A stretch of DNA of 64,000 bases from Methylotenera sp. (GTDB lineage Bacteria > Pseudomonadota > Gammaproteobacteria > Burkholderiales > Methylophilaceae): assembly GCF_029945705.1 (NCBI RefSeq), contig NZ_JAQSDC010000004.1, forward strand, positions 186,001 to 250,000, written 5' to 3'. Shown here piece by piece: positions 1 to 8,867 of this stretch. Position 1 is the stretch's first letter. Each line of letters starts with the position of its first letter. Both the position numbers and the translations under genes were made by a program. The notes under the pieces are model-generated. The model saw only the letters and a program-made list of their open reading frames with translations, was not told the origin of the DNA and did not search any database.

Positions 1-1
1 A

Positions 2-1672
2 CAAAGCCTCTCTATCCGTGATTTTGTCATCGTCAGTCAACTCGATTTAGAGTTTGAAACTGGTTTTACCGTGCTCACTGGTGAAACTGGTGCTGGTAAA
101 TCTATTTTAATTGATGCCTTATCGTTAGCTTTAGGCGCACGTGCAGAAGGTGGCGTCACGCGCGCGGGATGTGATAAAGCTGAAATTAGCGCCATTTTTG
201 CCATAGTGAATAACCTTGAAGCTCAACAATGGTTGCTTGAGGCGGAAATGGAAAATGAAGCAAACGAGCTGATTTTACGCCGAGTGATGTACGCGGATGG
301 CCGTTCGCGTGCTTTTATTAATGGCACAACAGTGACGGTTGCTCAGCTCAAAGAGCTTGGCGAGCTATTAGTGGATATTTACAGCCAGAATGCGCATCAC
401 TCTTTGTTAAAGCTTGCCACGCAACGCAATGTGCTTGATAACTTTGGCGGTTTGTCTGGCTTAACATTGCAAGTTGCCGCGCAATATAAAATTTGGCATG
501 TACTTAACCTGCAACGCTTAGAAGTTGAAAAAAACGCTAGTGCGTATGCCGATGAACTGGCGGATTTACGCGATAACACGCGTGAGTTAGCGCAAATTTC
601 ATTAAGTCCTGCCGAATGGGAGGAGTTGCAGCAAGAGCATTTACGCTTATCTAATGGTGCTGGTTTGATTACAGGTGCAGAAGAGTGCCGTGAACTATTG
701 AGCGAGGGCGAATTATCTGCCACGCATTTGCTAACTCAGGTGCAGCATAAATTGCAAAGCTTGTGTGAATATGACACTTCAATGGCTGAAGCCACAGAAA
801 CTCTTGACTCAGCCGTTATTCAGCTTGAGGAAACCTCACGCTTTTTAAATCGTTATCTTCTACGTGCAGAACTAGACCCTGCTGGGCTTGCGAAGCTGGA
901 CTCCAGAATTCAGAACATACATAACACGGCTCGCAAAAATCGCGTTAAGCCAGAAGAGTTAGCAGATTTGTTGCTTAAATCACAAGCACGTATGGCGGAA
1001 TTAGAGTTATTTGCAAATGACGGTGAGCTGGCTAAACAAGAGGTGCAAGCGTTAGCCGCTTACATGCAATTGGCGACACAGCTAAGCGATGGTCGTCAAT
1101 CTGCGGCAGCTAAATTGGGCAGTCAAATCAGCACGGAAATGCAGCGATTGTCTTTAAGTGGCGGTAAGTTTGAAGTGGCACTGACTGAGCAAGCACCTAC
1201 AGTCAATGGGCTTGAGCAGGTCGAGTTTTTGGTCGCAGGTCACGCAGGTGTAGCTGCTAGGCCACTTGCTAAAGTGGCTTCTGGTGGTGAGCTCTCGCGT
1301 ATTAGCTTGGCGATTCGCGTTGTCACGGCGCAAAAAGAGAGTATTCCGACCATGATATTCGACGAGGTGGACGTCGGTATTGGCGGCGGCGTGGCTGAGG
1401 TCGTTGGCCAGCTTTTGAAACAACTAGGTGAGCAGCAAGGCGATAAAAACTCAACTAAACGCCAAGTGCTAGTGATTACCCACTTGCCACAGGTGGCGGC
1501 ATTAGGCACGCATCATCTACGCGTGAGCAAATCGCTAGTGAATGCACAAACGCTTAGTACCATTGCTGTTTTAGATGACGAAGCGCGCATAGAAGAAATT
1601 GCGCGAATGTTAGGTGGTATTGAGATTACTGAAACCACACGCCAGCATGCTAAAGAGATGCTGGCGCGCTAA
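2..1672 (+). CDS. recN: DNA repair protein RecN (5' end cut by window)
   Basis: SMC-like ATPase that acts at DNA double-strand breaks. The reading frame is open from base 2 and begins in QSLSIRDFVIV, which matches the usual RecN start after Met-Leu, so only two or three residues are missing; the GTG at 71 is internal. Walker A GETGAGKS lies at about visible residue 27 and Walker B MIFDEVDVGIGG at about 450, separated by the coiled-coil arms expected of the family. About 556 residues are visible, the normal length. It ends 3 bp from the convergent fur stop. A LexA box, if present, would be outside the window. Identification is certain. Confidence 0.97.
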   Translation, partial: QSLSIRDFVIVSQLDLEFETGFTVLTGETGAGKSILIDALSLALGARAEGGVTRAGCDKAEISAIFAIVNNLEAQQWLLEAEMENEANELILRRVMYADGRSRAFINGTTVTVAQLKELGELLVDIYSQNAHHSLLKLATQRNVLDNFGGLSGLTLQVAAQYKIWHVLNLQRLEVEKNASAYADELADLRDNTRELAQISLSPAEWEELQQEHLRLSNGAGLITGAEECRELLSEGELSATHLLTQVQHKLQSLCEYDTSMAEATETLDSAVIQLEETSRFLNRYLLRAELDPAGLAKLDSRIQNIHNTARKNRVKPEELADLLLKSQARMAELELFANDGELAKQEVQALAAYMQLATQLSDGRQSAAAKLGSQISTEMQRLSLSGGKFEVALTEQAPTVNGLEQVEFLVAGHAGVAARPLAKVASGGELSRISLAIRVVTAQKESIPTMIFDEVDVGIGGGVAEVVGQLLKQLGEQQGDKNSTKRQVLVITHLPQVAALGTHHLRVSKSLVNAQTLSTIAVLDDEARIEEIARMLGGIEITETTRQHAKEMLAR

Positions 1673-1675
1673 ATT

Positions 1676-2095
1676 TTACTTATCGCAAGGCTGTTTTTCG
1701 CAGATCCCATAAATAGTGAGTGAGTGATCTTGCATTTTAAAGCCAAATTTCGCGGCAGCTGCTTCTTGACGTTTTTCGATTTCCGCATCATAAAACTCTT
1801 CAACTCGGCCGCATTTTACGCAAACGATGTGGTCGTGATGACCACCTTCACTCAACTCAAAAACAGCTTTGCCGCTTTCGAAATGATGGCGCACTAACAA
1901 GCCTGCCTGCTCAAACTGTGTTAGCACTCGATAAACTGTCGCTAAACCAACATCCTCACCAGAATTAAGCATTACTTTATAAATATCCTCGGCCGACAAA
2001 TGCCGTTCTTTACTATTTTCAAACAGGCTCAATACTTTGAGTCTAGGTAATGTAGCCTTCAGGCCAGCATTTTTTAAGTCTTTTTGATCTTGCAT
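1676..2095 (-). CDS. fur: ferric uptake regulator Fur
   Basis: Iron-responsive repressor of 139 residues, the normal length. The N-terminal winged helix carries the typical segment GLATVYRVL (residues 50-58). The metal-binding part shows HHDH at 86-89, Cys92 and Cys95 in VCVKCG, and a second cysteine pair Cys132/Cys137 near the C-terminus. It is transcribed divergently from bamE across 87 bp, an arrangement common in betaproteobacteria, and converges with recN. I did not see a convincing 19-bp Fur box in the shared intergenic region, so autoregulation cannot be claimed from the sequence. Confidence 0.97.
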   Translation of the reverse strand: MQDQKDLKNAGLKATLPRLKVLSLFENSKERHLSAEDIYKVMLNSGEDVGLATVYRVLTQFEQAGLLVRHHFESGKAVFELSEGGHHDHIVCVKCGRVEEFYDAEIEKRQEAAAAKFGFKMQDHSLTIYGICEKQPCDK

Positions 2096-2182
2096 CGTTG
2101 TTTACCCACATTTAATAATGACAGTGTTTTTGGTTCGCTATCTACGTGTTATATTAACGCTAATTCAAACTAAAGTCATAAT

Positions 2183-3250
2183 ATGCGTATTTTTTCTACT
2201 CTGCGGTACACAGTTATTTTATTAGCAGTCCTCTGCGCGTCTTGCGGCACAGCGCTGCCAACGATAAAACCTTATAAACTGGATGTACAACAAGGTAATG
2301 TGGTTACTTCTAAAATGTTGTTGCAATTGCGACCTGGTATGACCAAGTCGCAAGTTCGTTTCATTATGGGTACACCATTAATCCAAGATAGTTTTCACGG
2401 TAATCGCTGGGATTACGTCTATCAAATGCGTGAAAAAGGCAAAATTATCGAGCAGCGTCGCGTGATTTTAGATTTTGACGGCGAGTCTTTAAAAACAGTG
2501 CGTGGTGATGTAATTCCAAAAGGTAGCGAAACTAAAACCGATGAAGGGTCTACAAACAGTGGTACGCGTGTCATTAACCCAACTGAAAAGCCTGAAGAAA
2601 AAGGCGTACTCAATAAGTTAAAGTTTTGGCAAAAAGATGAAGCAACGTTAGCTAAAGAAGCTGAGGCCGCTAAAGCAAAGGCGGACGCTGAAGAAACTGC
2701 GAAAAACTCTTCAGACCAAGCTGCAGAACAAGCTAAAGATGAGTTAGCTAGGAAATCAGCAACACCCATAGAAGAGCCTAAATCAGATGAGCCGCAATCA
2801 ATGATGGCTGTGCCGCTAGAGGCATTGCCAATGACGGCTGATGTGCCTGCGGCAGCTATTGCAGTTGAAGCACCAGCTGTTGTTGAAGCGCCACCAGTAG
2901 TGGCGCCGGAAAAAGAACTTGTACCTTTAGTTGAGCCTAGCCCGGTTGCAGAGAAGCAAGCTGTAGTCGAAAAAAAAATAGCGCAACCTGTAGTTGATAC
3001 GCCAGCCAACATTGAACCAGTTAAAGTTGAATCTATAAAATCGGTTACTGAGCCATTGACGCCATACGAATCAACTTCTGGTATGAAGTTTGATAGAAAT
3101 CTAAAATTGACTGAAGCGGCTGAAGTTGAAGCCGCGTCAGTGCCTGTGGCACCAAGAGCTGGTAATAAGTCTGTGCCTAAGCCAAAAGACTTACCCACAG
3201 AAGGTACGCCAAGTTTTTTTGACAGAATGCTAGAGAAAATTGGTTTTTAA
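2183..3250 (+). CDS. bamE: outer membrane assembly lipoprotein BamE with long C-terminal extension
   Basis: Lipoprotein subunit of the BAM complex, which inserts beta-barrel proteins in the outer membrane. The signal peptide ends in LCASC with Cys21 as the probable lipidated residue; the -3 position is Cys rather than the usual Leu. The BamE (SmpA/OmlA) domain spans about 25-110 and contains the characteristic LRPGMTKSQVRFIMGTP. After it comes about 240 residues of Ala/Glu/Lys/Pro/Val-rich low-complexity sequence, ending in a short hydrophobic tail FFDRMLEKIGF. Normal BamE is 110-180 residues. The gene sits between fur and dapB as in related bacteria. Function of the tail is unknown. Confidence 0.9.
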   Translation: MRIFSTLRYTVILLAVLCASCGTALPTIKPYKLDVQQGNVVTSKMLLQLRPGMTKSQVRFIMGTPLIQDSFHGNRWDYVYQMREKGKIIEQRRVILDFDGESLKTVRGDVIPKGSETKTDEGSTNSGTRVINPTEKPEEKGVLNKLKFWQKDEATLAKEAEAAKAKADAEETAKNSSDQAAEQAKDELARKSATPIEEPKSDEPQSMMAVPLEALPMTADVPAAAIAVEAPAVVEAPPVVAPEKELVPLVEPSPVAEKQAVVEKKIAQPVVDTPANIEPVKVESIKSVTEPLTPYESTSGMKFDRNLKLTEAAEVEAASVPVAPRAGNKSVPKPKDLPTEGTPSFFDRMLEKIGF

Positions 3251-3263
3251 TTTTCAATCGCAT

Positions 3264-3288
3264 ACCTAACTACAAAGTGTGGTTAGGT
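3264..3288 (+). terminator. hairpin between bamE and dapB
   Basis: ACCTAAC (3264-3270) pairs with GTTAGGT (3282-3288) across an 11-nt loop. There is no adjacent T run, so it may be a weak terminator or only an intercistronic hairpin. Confidence 0.35.
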
Positions 3289-3345
3289 AGTCACTAGAAC
3301 ATTGTTTTTTCAAAAATAGTATAGATTTATTAGGTAGTTAGAATT

Positions 3346-4155
3346 ATGTCAAATCCTCTAAAAGTGGTCATTGCCGGCTGTTCTGGTCGCATGGGTCACG
3401 CACTTCTCGAATGTGTATTTGCTGATGCAGACTTAGTGTTGCATGGCGCGCTTGATCGTTCAGGTAACTCTCAGCTTGGCCGTGATGCAGGTGAGCAGCA
3501 AGGCAAGATTTCAGGGGTTATGGTCACAGATAATATAGACGAAGCTTTGAAAGGTGCGGATATTCTGGTCGATTTTACCCGTCCAGAAGCTAGTTTGATG
3601 TATTTAGAGGCCTGCCAAAAACACCATGTAAAAATGATTATTGGCACTACTGGTTTTTCTGCGGAGCAAAAGTTACTGATAGAAGCTGCGTCTAAAAATA
3701 TAGCGATTGTTTTTGCGCCCAATACCAGTGTTGGCGTGTCTTTATTGATAAACCTAGTACAGGCTGCTGCAAAAGTGTTGAATGAAGGTTTTGATATCGA
3801 AATTATTGAAGCACATCATCGCTTTAAAGTGGATGCTCCATCTGGTACCGCTTTGCGTTTGGGTGAAGCTGCAGCAAGTGCGCTGGGTCGCAATTTAGAA
3901 GATTGTGCCGTTTATGGACGTGAAGGCGTGACAGGTGAGCGTGACCCTAGCACTATTGGTTTTGCTACGGTGCGTGGCGGAGACGTGGTGGGAGATCATA
4001 CGGTGCTATTTGCGGGCTTAGGTGAGCGTGTAGAGTTAACGCACAAAGCCAGCAGCCGCGCTACATTTGCATCAGGCGCTTTACGCGCCGCAAAATTTTT
4101 AATAGGTAAACAAGCTGGACTCTTTGATATGCAAGATGTTTTAGGCTTGAGATAA
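3346..4155 (+). CDS. dapB: 4-hydroxy-tetrahydrodipicolinate reductase
   Basis: NAD(P)H-dependent reductase of the diaminopimelate/lysine pathway, cytoplasmic. The 269 residues are full length. The nucleotide-binding loop AGCSGRMG is at 10-17, and the DapB signature [15 protein letters not shown], with the catalytic His pair and substrate-binding Lys, lies around 155-169. It follows bamE by 95 bp containing a small hairpin, so it may be co-transcribed or have its own promoter. Nothing odd in the sequence. Confidence 0.97.
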   Translation: MSNPLKVVIAGCSGRMGHALLECVFADADLVLHGALDRSGNSQLGRDAGEQQGKISGVMVTDNIDEALKGADILVDFTRPEASLMYLEACQKHHVKMIIGTTGFSAEQKLLIEAASKNIAIVFAPNTSVGVSLLINLVQAAAKVLNEGFDIEIIEAHHRFKVDAPSGTALRLGEAAASALGRNLEDCAVYGREGVTGERDPSTIGFATVRGGDVVGDHTVLFAGLGERVELTHKASSRATFASGALRAAKFLIGKQAGLFDMQDVLGLR

Positions 4156-4215
4156 TCACGTTTAGCTAACCTTAGGTACTCAAAAAAGCGCAATTTGCAG
4201 TATTTTTAGTCACAT

Positions 4216-4236
4216 ATCTTGATTTTAAATCAAGAT
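4216..4236. repeat. 10-bp-arm palindrome upstream of the GGDEF gene
   Basis: atcttgattt (4216-4225) and aaatcaagat (4227-4236) are perfect inverted repeats around one central base. It lies 61 bp after dapB and just before the heptamer repeats. It has no T tract, so it looks more like a protein-binding dyad than an intrinsic terminator, though it could end dapB transcription. Confidence 0.55.
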
Positions 4237-4239
4237 TCT

Positions 4240-4267
4240 ATTCAGAATTCAGAATTCAGAATTCAGA
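4240..4267. repeat. four tandem copies of a 7-bp unit (attcaga)
   Basis: The unit attcaga is repeated perfectly at 4240-4246, 4247-4253, 4254-4260 and 4261-4267, ending 12 bp before the start codon of the diguanylate cyclase gene. A tract like this can gain or lose units by slippage, which would move promoter or leader elements but not the reading frame. No good ribosome binding site is visible between the repeat and the ATG at 4280. Confidence 0.9.
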
Positions 4268-4279
4268 AACGAAATTTTC

Positions 4280-5521
4280 ATGATTAAGTTTGGCGGATTA
4301 AAATCTTTCTTATCTAGCGCTAGATTCTTTTACATCTTTTTATTTACGATTACCTCGGCTGCGGGTGTGTTGTTTGTGATACATACTAAGCAAGCGCAAG
4401 ACGAGGAAATGCGAAATAATTTAATCACTTACGCCAGAACCATTGAGAAGTCTATCGACTGGCAACCCTTTGCCAAGACGTTAAATACCGATCCAGAACT
4501 CATTAAGGTTGAAGATTTGGTCGAGCTTAACGCTAAATTGAATAGCGCATGTAGAGTGAATGCAGATTGCCATTTTATCTACCTATTGTATTTAGATAAA
4601 ACTCAAAGTAAAAAACAGGTTCGATTTTTACTTGATGCAAGCCCTCAACCGCCCTCAGAAATATCCAAGCTTGCTGAAATATTTACAGAAGCGAGTGACG
4701 AGCTCAAACGCGTAATGAAAATAAGAGCGCCTATTGTTGAGGGCCCTGTTACCGATCATTGGGGTTCTTGGATAAGTGCGCGCGTGCCTGTGACTGTTAC
4801 GGTTAAAACACCAAATTTTGTCATGCTGAATGTAGATGTGGCGGCAAAAGGCTGGAATAAGCGCTTGCTAAGTAAAACTTTGCTCCCCGCATTGCTAACG
4901 TTATTCTTTTTGTTGATATTGACGGGTTTGATTCTTAGAAATGAATATGTAGAAAACTTGCTTAAGCAATTATTTGACTCAACTACTGTGCTTTCAGAGT
5001 TGGCCTACTACGATGCGCTGACAGGCTTGCCAAATCGCAGGCTTTTAGATGATAGAGCAGCGCAAGCATTTAAAGCAGCAAAGCGTTCTAAGCAAATGGT
5101 CGCGATTATGTTCTTAGATTTAGATTATTTCAAAGCGGTCAATGATGATTATGGGCACGAGGTAGGTGACCGATTGTTGGTAGGCGTGGCAGGGCGTTTA
5201 AAAGAATTACTTCGCACAGATGATACCGTTGCCAGAATAGGTGGTGATGAGTTTGTAATTCTGTTGCCAAAAGTGGAAGACGAACAGCAAGCGACAGTAG
5301 CCGCAGAGAAAATCATTAAAGAGTTGACTAAACCTTTTGAGATTGACGGTAAAGTGTTGGAAATTGGCGGTAGCTTGGGGGTAGCGATTTATTCTAAGTC
5401 AGGTGTTACACCCGCTAATTTGTTAAAATGTGCTGATGAGGCAATGTATTCAGCTAAACGGCTGGGTCGCAATATGTTTGTTGTCTATGCAGATGATATT
5501 TTAGCTTCAAACGAAGAGTAA
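4280..5521 (+). CDS. membrane-bound diguanylate cyclase (GGDEF)
   Basis: Predicted to make cyclic di-GMP from two GTP. Order of parts: TM helix about 15-35, a periplasmic sensor-like region about 36-195 of unrecognised type, a second TM helix about 197-217, then a GGDEF domain about 245-405. The active-site motif GGDEF (321-325) is intact. RTDD at 312-315 sits exactly five residues ahead of it and fits the RxxD product-inhibition site, so both synthesis and feedback control should be functional. It stands alone between dapB and a convergent gene, preceded by the heptamer repeats. The input signal cannot be told from sequence. Confidence 0.93.
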   Translation: MIKFGGLKSFLSSARFFYIFLFTITSAAGVLFVIHTKQAQDEEMRNNLITYARTIEKSIDWQPFAKTLNTDPELIKVEDLVELNAKLNSACRVNADCHFIYLLYLDKTQSKKQVRFLLDASPQPPSEISKLAEIFTEASDELKRVMKIRAPIVEGPVTDHWGSWISARVPVTVTVKTPNFVMLNVDVAAKGWNKRLLSKTLLPALLTLFFLLILTGLILRNEYVENLLKQLFDSTTVLSELAYYDALTGLPNRRLLDDRAAQAFKAAKRSKQMVAIMFLDLDYFKAVNDDYGHEVGDRLLVGVAGRLKELLRTDDTVARIGGDEFVILLPKVEDEQQATVAAEKIIKELTKPFEIDGKVLEIGGSLGVAIYSKSGVTPANLLKCADEAMYSAKRLGRNMFVVYADDILASNEE

Positions 5522-5538
5522 TTGTGCCAGTAGTAGAC

Positions 5539-5563
5539 AGTCCAAATTTATCGTTTTTGGACT
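5539..5563 (+). terminator. hairpin after the GGDEF gene
   Basis: AGTCCAAA (5539-5546) pairs with TTTGGACT (5556-5563), followed by a T-rich stretch atctttacttt. It lies between two convergent genes and may serve either. Confidence 0.5.
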
Positions 5564-5627
5564 ATCTTTACTTTGAATTCACCATGTTTTAGTCAAAGCA
5601 ATTTTGCGTATCATAACGCAATAAAAC

Positions 5628-6962
5628 TTATACCAATAATAGTAAATGTTCCCGCTCCCAAGAGCTAATCACACGGTTATAGGTACCATATTCCAGCTCT
5701 TTTACCGCGCAAAAAGCATCAACAAATTTTGTGCCAAAAAGCTCATGCATGGGTTCGCAATTGCGCAACAGTTCAATTGCATCTTCTAGGTGATGTGGTA
5801 AATCGTGCGCCATATTCCACGCGCTAGTTGTTAGTGCTTCAGTAGGTTGCTGTGCTTCTACTATTCCTTGATAACCACAAGCCAGCGTGGCGGCAATCGC
5901 TAAGTAGGGGTTTACGTCCACGCCGGGGACGCGGTTTTCAACACGCCTTGAATTGGCGTGAGAGTTTGGTACGCGTATGCCACAAGTGCGATTGTCATAA
6001 CCCCATCGTACATTAGTCGGAGCCGACATAAATGGCGCTAATCTGCGATACGAGTTTACATACGGCGCAAACATTGGCATCACTTGCGGAACGTATTTTT
6101 GTAAGCCTGCGATGTAGTGAAAGAATTCTGGGCTAGCGCTGCCATCAGCTTTGCTAAATATATTGTTACCGTCAGCATCAATAATGCTTTGGTGGATATG
6201 CATGGCGCTGCCAGGTTCAGCCTCCATCGGTTTTGCCATGAATGTGGCAAATATGCCGTGACGCAAAGCCGTTTCGCGCACAGTGCGTTTGAATAAAAAT
6301 ACGCGGTCTGCTAATTCCAATGGGTCGCCGTGTGTGAAGTTGATTTCCATCTGGCCTGCGCCAGCTTCGTGAATCAACGTCTCAACGCCCAATCTATGTA
6401 CGTCGCAGAATTTAGAAAGCTCCATGAAGAATGGGTCAAAATCATTTACAGCATCAATTGAATAACTTTGCCTGCCTGCTTCAGGTTTACCTGTACGCCC
6501 AATAGGTGGTTGCAGAGGTTCATGTGGGTTTTGTTGGCGTGCAACTAAGTAAAACTCCATTTCAGGTGCCACTACAGGGCGCCATCCACGTTGCGTGTAA
6601 AGGTCAATCACACGACGCAACACAGCACGAGGTGAAAGTGCCACTGGCGTGCCATCCCACTCCAAGCAATCGTGAATAACAACTGCGACAGGCTCAGCAG
6701 CCCAAGGCACGACTCTAAAGGTCGAAATGTCTGGTTTGCAGACCATGTCGGGGTCGGTATCGCCCACATATGGTCCATTATCAGGTTGCTGACCGTTTAC
6801 CGTATTCAGCAACACACTTTTAGGTAAGCGCATTTCACCAGCACTTAAAAACAAATCTTTAGGTAAGATTTTACCGCGTGCGATACCTGTCATATCGGGG
6901 ATGACACACTCAATTTCGTGAATGTGGTTTTCAGTAATAAGTTGAGAAATCGATTTGTTCAT
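5628..6962 (-). CDS. glutamine synthetase family ligase (PuuA-like)
   Basis: ATP-dependent ligase predicted to join glutamate to ammonia or, more likely, to an amine such as a polyamine. The 444 residues are typical of the PuuA/GlnA3-like branch rather than the 470-residue GlnA. N-terminal beta-grasp starts about residue 15 (PDMTGIARGKIL); catalytic-domain motifs include APEMEFYL, GAGQMEINF, MHIHQS and the ATP/glutamate site near NRVPGVDVNPYLA. The GlnA adenylylation-site region is not recognisable. AAAGG lies 8-12 bases ahead of the ATG. In a methylotroph the related enzyme GmaS makes gamma-glutamylmethylamide, but no N-methylglutamate pathway genes are nearby, so I prefer the polyamine-type assignment. 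Substrate is uncertain. Confidence 0.85.
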   Translation of the reverse strand: MNKSISQLITENHIHEIECVIPDMTGIARGKILPKDLFLSAGEMRLPKSVLLNTVNGQQPDNGPYVGDTDPDMVCKPDISTFRVVPWAAEPVAVVIHDCLEWDGTPVALSPRAVLRRVIDLYTQRGWRPVVAPEMEFYLVARQQNPHEPLQPPIGRTGKPEAGRQSYSIDAVNDFDPFFMELSKFCDVHRLGVETLIHEAGAGQMEINFTHGDPLELADRVFLFKRTVRETALRHGIFATFMAKPMEAEPGSAMHIHQSIIDADGNNIFSKADGSASPEFFHYIAGLQKYVPQVMPMFAPYVNSYRRLAPFMSAPTNVRWGYDNRTCGIRVPNSHANSRRVENRVPGVDVNPYLAIAATLACGYQGIVEAQQPTEALTTSAWNMAHDLPHHLEDAIELLRNCEPMHELFGTKFVDAFCAVKELEYGTYNRVISSWEREHLLLLV

Positions 6963-7040
6963 AGCTAACCTTTAGTGTGTTTTATTAACTTCTACTTTAG
7001 AACTCTACGCGGCATTTTACAATCAAGTTACAATCAAAAG

Positions 7041-7069
7041 TTGAAAAGCATGCCGCTTGTCGGTATAAT
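7041..7069 (+). promoter_or_regulatory. sigma-70 promoter of carA
   Basis: TTGAAA at 7041-7046 and TATAAT at 7064-7069 are separated by 17 bp, a near-consensus housekeeping promoter. The predicted start of transcription is about 7075-7077, giving a leader of about 120 nt before carA. Confidence 0.75.
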
Positions 7070-7081
7070 TCGTTAATTCTG

Positions 7082-7112
7082 AAACGGGAAGAGTATAAAG
7101 CTCCTCCCGTTT
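7082..7112 (+). promoter_or_regulatory. terminator-like hairpin at the 5' end of the carA leader
   Basis: aaacgggaagag (7082-7093) pairs with ctcctcccgttt (7101-7112) at 11 of 12 positions over a 7-nt loop, with TTTT at the 3' foot. It starts within a few bases of the predicted transcript start and lies between divergent genes, so it cannot be the terminator of an upstream gene. It may be an attenuator or a transcript-stabilising hairpin. Confidence 0.6.
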
Positions 7113-7196
7113 TGCGTATCTGCCATTTGTTCATGATTAATACTATGATGAACTTAGCACTAAAAATTAATTAATGTTTTAATCCAAGGAGTTACC

Positions 7197-8354
7197 GTGT
7201 CACAAAACCTGCCCGCCATACTAGTACTTGCAGATGGAACTGTGTTTCGTGGAACATCAATCGGTGCTTCAGGCCAAACAGTGGGTGAGGTTGTATTCAA
7301 TACCTCAATGACTGGCTACCAAGAGATTCTTACAGATCCATCTTACACCAAACAAATCGTCACACTAACTTATCCACACATTGGTAACTATGGCGTGAAC
7401 CTTGAAGACGTAGAGTCAGGCAAAGTATACGCAAGTGGTTTGATTATTCGTGACTTGCCGCTGACGCACAGTAACTTTAGAAACACTCAATCTTTATCTG
7501 ACTATTTAAGCGATAACAATGTTGTGGCGATTGCTGATATTGATACGCGTAAGTTAACCAGAATATTGCGTGAAAAAGGTGCGCAAACTGGTGCGGTAAT
7601 AGCAGGCGAGGCTGATGAGGTTATAGCGATTGCATTGGCACAAGCTGCGATTGCAGGTTTCCCAGGTTTATCTGGCATGGATTTAGCAAAAGTGGTGAGC
7701 TGTGATAAGCCGTATGAGTTTACCGAGGGTGAGTGGGCGCTAGGCAAAGGCTTTGCTTACGCAGCCACGCCAAAATTTCACGTAGTGGCTTACGACTACG
7801 GTGTTAAACGCAATATTTTACGTATGCTAGTTTCTCGCGGCTGTAAAGTTACCGTGCTACCGGCGCAAACTTCTGCGGCTGATGCGCTGGCATATAAGCC
7901 AGATGGCGTGTTTCTTTCTAATGGCCCTGGTGACCCAGCGCCTTGCGACTATGCAATTTCAGCCATCAAAACTATCGTCGAAACTGGCGTTCCAACCTTT
8001 GGTATTTGTTTGGGTCATCAATTGTTGGTCTTAGCGAGTAACGCTAAAACGCACAAAATGAAATTTGGCCACCATGGTGCAAACCATCCAGTGCAAGATG
8101 TTGAATCTAAACGTGTGTACATCACCAGTCAAAACCATGGTTTTGCGGTAGATGCTGCAAATTTACCAGCTAATATCAAAACCACGCATGTTTCATTGTT
8201 TGATGGTAGTTTGCAAGGTATCGCACGTACAGACAAACCTGCATTCAGCTTTCAAGGTCATCCAGAAGCAAGTCCTGGCCCAACTGAGATGAGCTATTTG
8301 TTTGATAAGTTTGTACAATCGATGACTGCGCAAAAGCAGGGTGCAAGAAAGTAA
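7197..8354 (+). CDS. carA: carbamoyl-phosphate synthase small subunit
   Basis: Glutamine amidotransferase subunit that feeds ammonia to CarB for pyrimidine and arginine synthesis. Starts at GTG 7197, with AAGGAG at 7186-7191 five bases ahead; no better start exists. The N-terminal CPSase small-chain domain (about 8-140) is followed by a class I glutaminase domain with nucleophile Cys271 in GICLGHQL and the His355/Glu357 pair in GHPEASPGP. The 385-residue length is normal. A membrane-protein gene begins 9 bp downstream and carB after that, so all three are probably one transcript. Confidence 0.98.
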   Translation: MSQNLPAILVLADGTVFRGTSIGASGQTVGEVVFNTSMTGYQEILTDPSYTKQIVTLTYPHIGNYGVNLEDVESGKVYASGLIIRDLPLTHSNFRNTQSLSDYLSDNNVVAIADIDTRKLTRILREKGAQTGAVIAGEADEVIAIALAQAAIAGFPGLSGMDLAKVVSCDKPYEFTEGEWALGKGFAYAATPKFHVVAYDYGVKRNILRMLVSRGCKVTVLPAQTSAADALAYKPDGVFLSNGPGDPAPCDYAISAIKTIVETGVPTFGICLGHQLLVLASNAKTHKMKFGHHGANHPVQDVESKRVYITSQNHGFAVDAANLPANIKTTHVSLFDGSLQGIARTDKPAFSFQGHPEASPGPTEMSYLFDKFVQSMTAQKQGARK

Positions 8355-8363
8355 AAGTTTTAA

Positions 8364-8828
8364 ATGGAGTTTATTGAGCTAAGCAAGTGGTTAAATGTTT
8401 GGTTTGGTAAACTGCCGAAAGATTGGCAACTTTGGTTAGCGCATAACTATTGGTGGATTGTTGGGTCACTTTTAATGATTGTTATCTATAAAGTTGCGCG
8501 ACAAGAATCGATAGCGCAAAGCGGCAAAGTTGAGGTGGAGTGGTACAGCCCGATGCAGTGGGTGGCGCGCTTCCAGCAGATTAAAGAGGAAAATAGGCGG
8601 AAACTGCCTGAAAGTACGCGATCATTCTTAGATAAGATATATCGCGTGATTGAGTTGGGTCACACAGTTGCTGACTATATATACGGATTGATTGCGTGTT
8701 TTTTAGGGCTTCTAGGTATTGTTGTTTCAATCATACTGAACCCCTTTGTAGCATGGTGGATGTTTTTACCATCAGCATTTTTGTTCTATATTGGTTATAA
8801 AATGTTGCGCGCTGGCCGCGTTAAATAG
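8364..8828 (+). CDS. unknown membrane protein between carA and carB
   Basis: I do not recognise this 154-residue protein. It has an N-terminal amphipathic Trp-rich stretch, one TM helix about 30-45, a charged cytoplasmic loop about 46-100 (rich in Lys, Arg and Glu), and two further TM helices about 104-125 and 128-147 ending in a short basic tail. It begins 9 bp after carA and ends 39 bp before carB on the same strand, so it should be co-transcribed with them. It has no weak-translation or decay signs and looks a real gene. A link to carbamoyl-phosphate synthesis is only suggested by position. Confidence 0.8.
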   Translation: MEFIELSKWLNVWFGKLPKDWQLWLAHNYWWIVGSLLMIVIYKVARQESIAQSGKVEVEWYSPMQWVARFQQIKEENRRKLPESTRSFLDKIYRVIELGHTVADYIYGLIACFLGLLGIVVSIILNPFVAWWMFLPSAFLFYIGYKMLRAGRVK

Positions 8829-8867
8829 TGGTTTTAAAAAAATTAAATATTTATAAAGTTAAATTGA

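Noticed and set aside
2096-2182. Fur box between fur and bamE
   Set aside because: Only scattered taataatga-like bases; no match to the 19-bp palindrome good enough to report.
2422-3198. 258-codon open frame antisense to bamE
   Set aside because: Low-complexity Ser/Ala/Thr mirror of the Ala/Glu-rich BamE tail; no ribosome site or recognisable domain.
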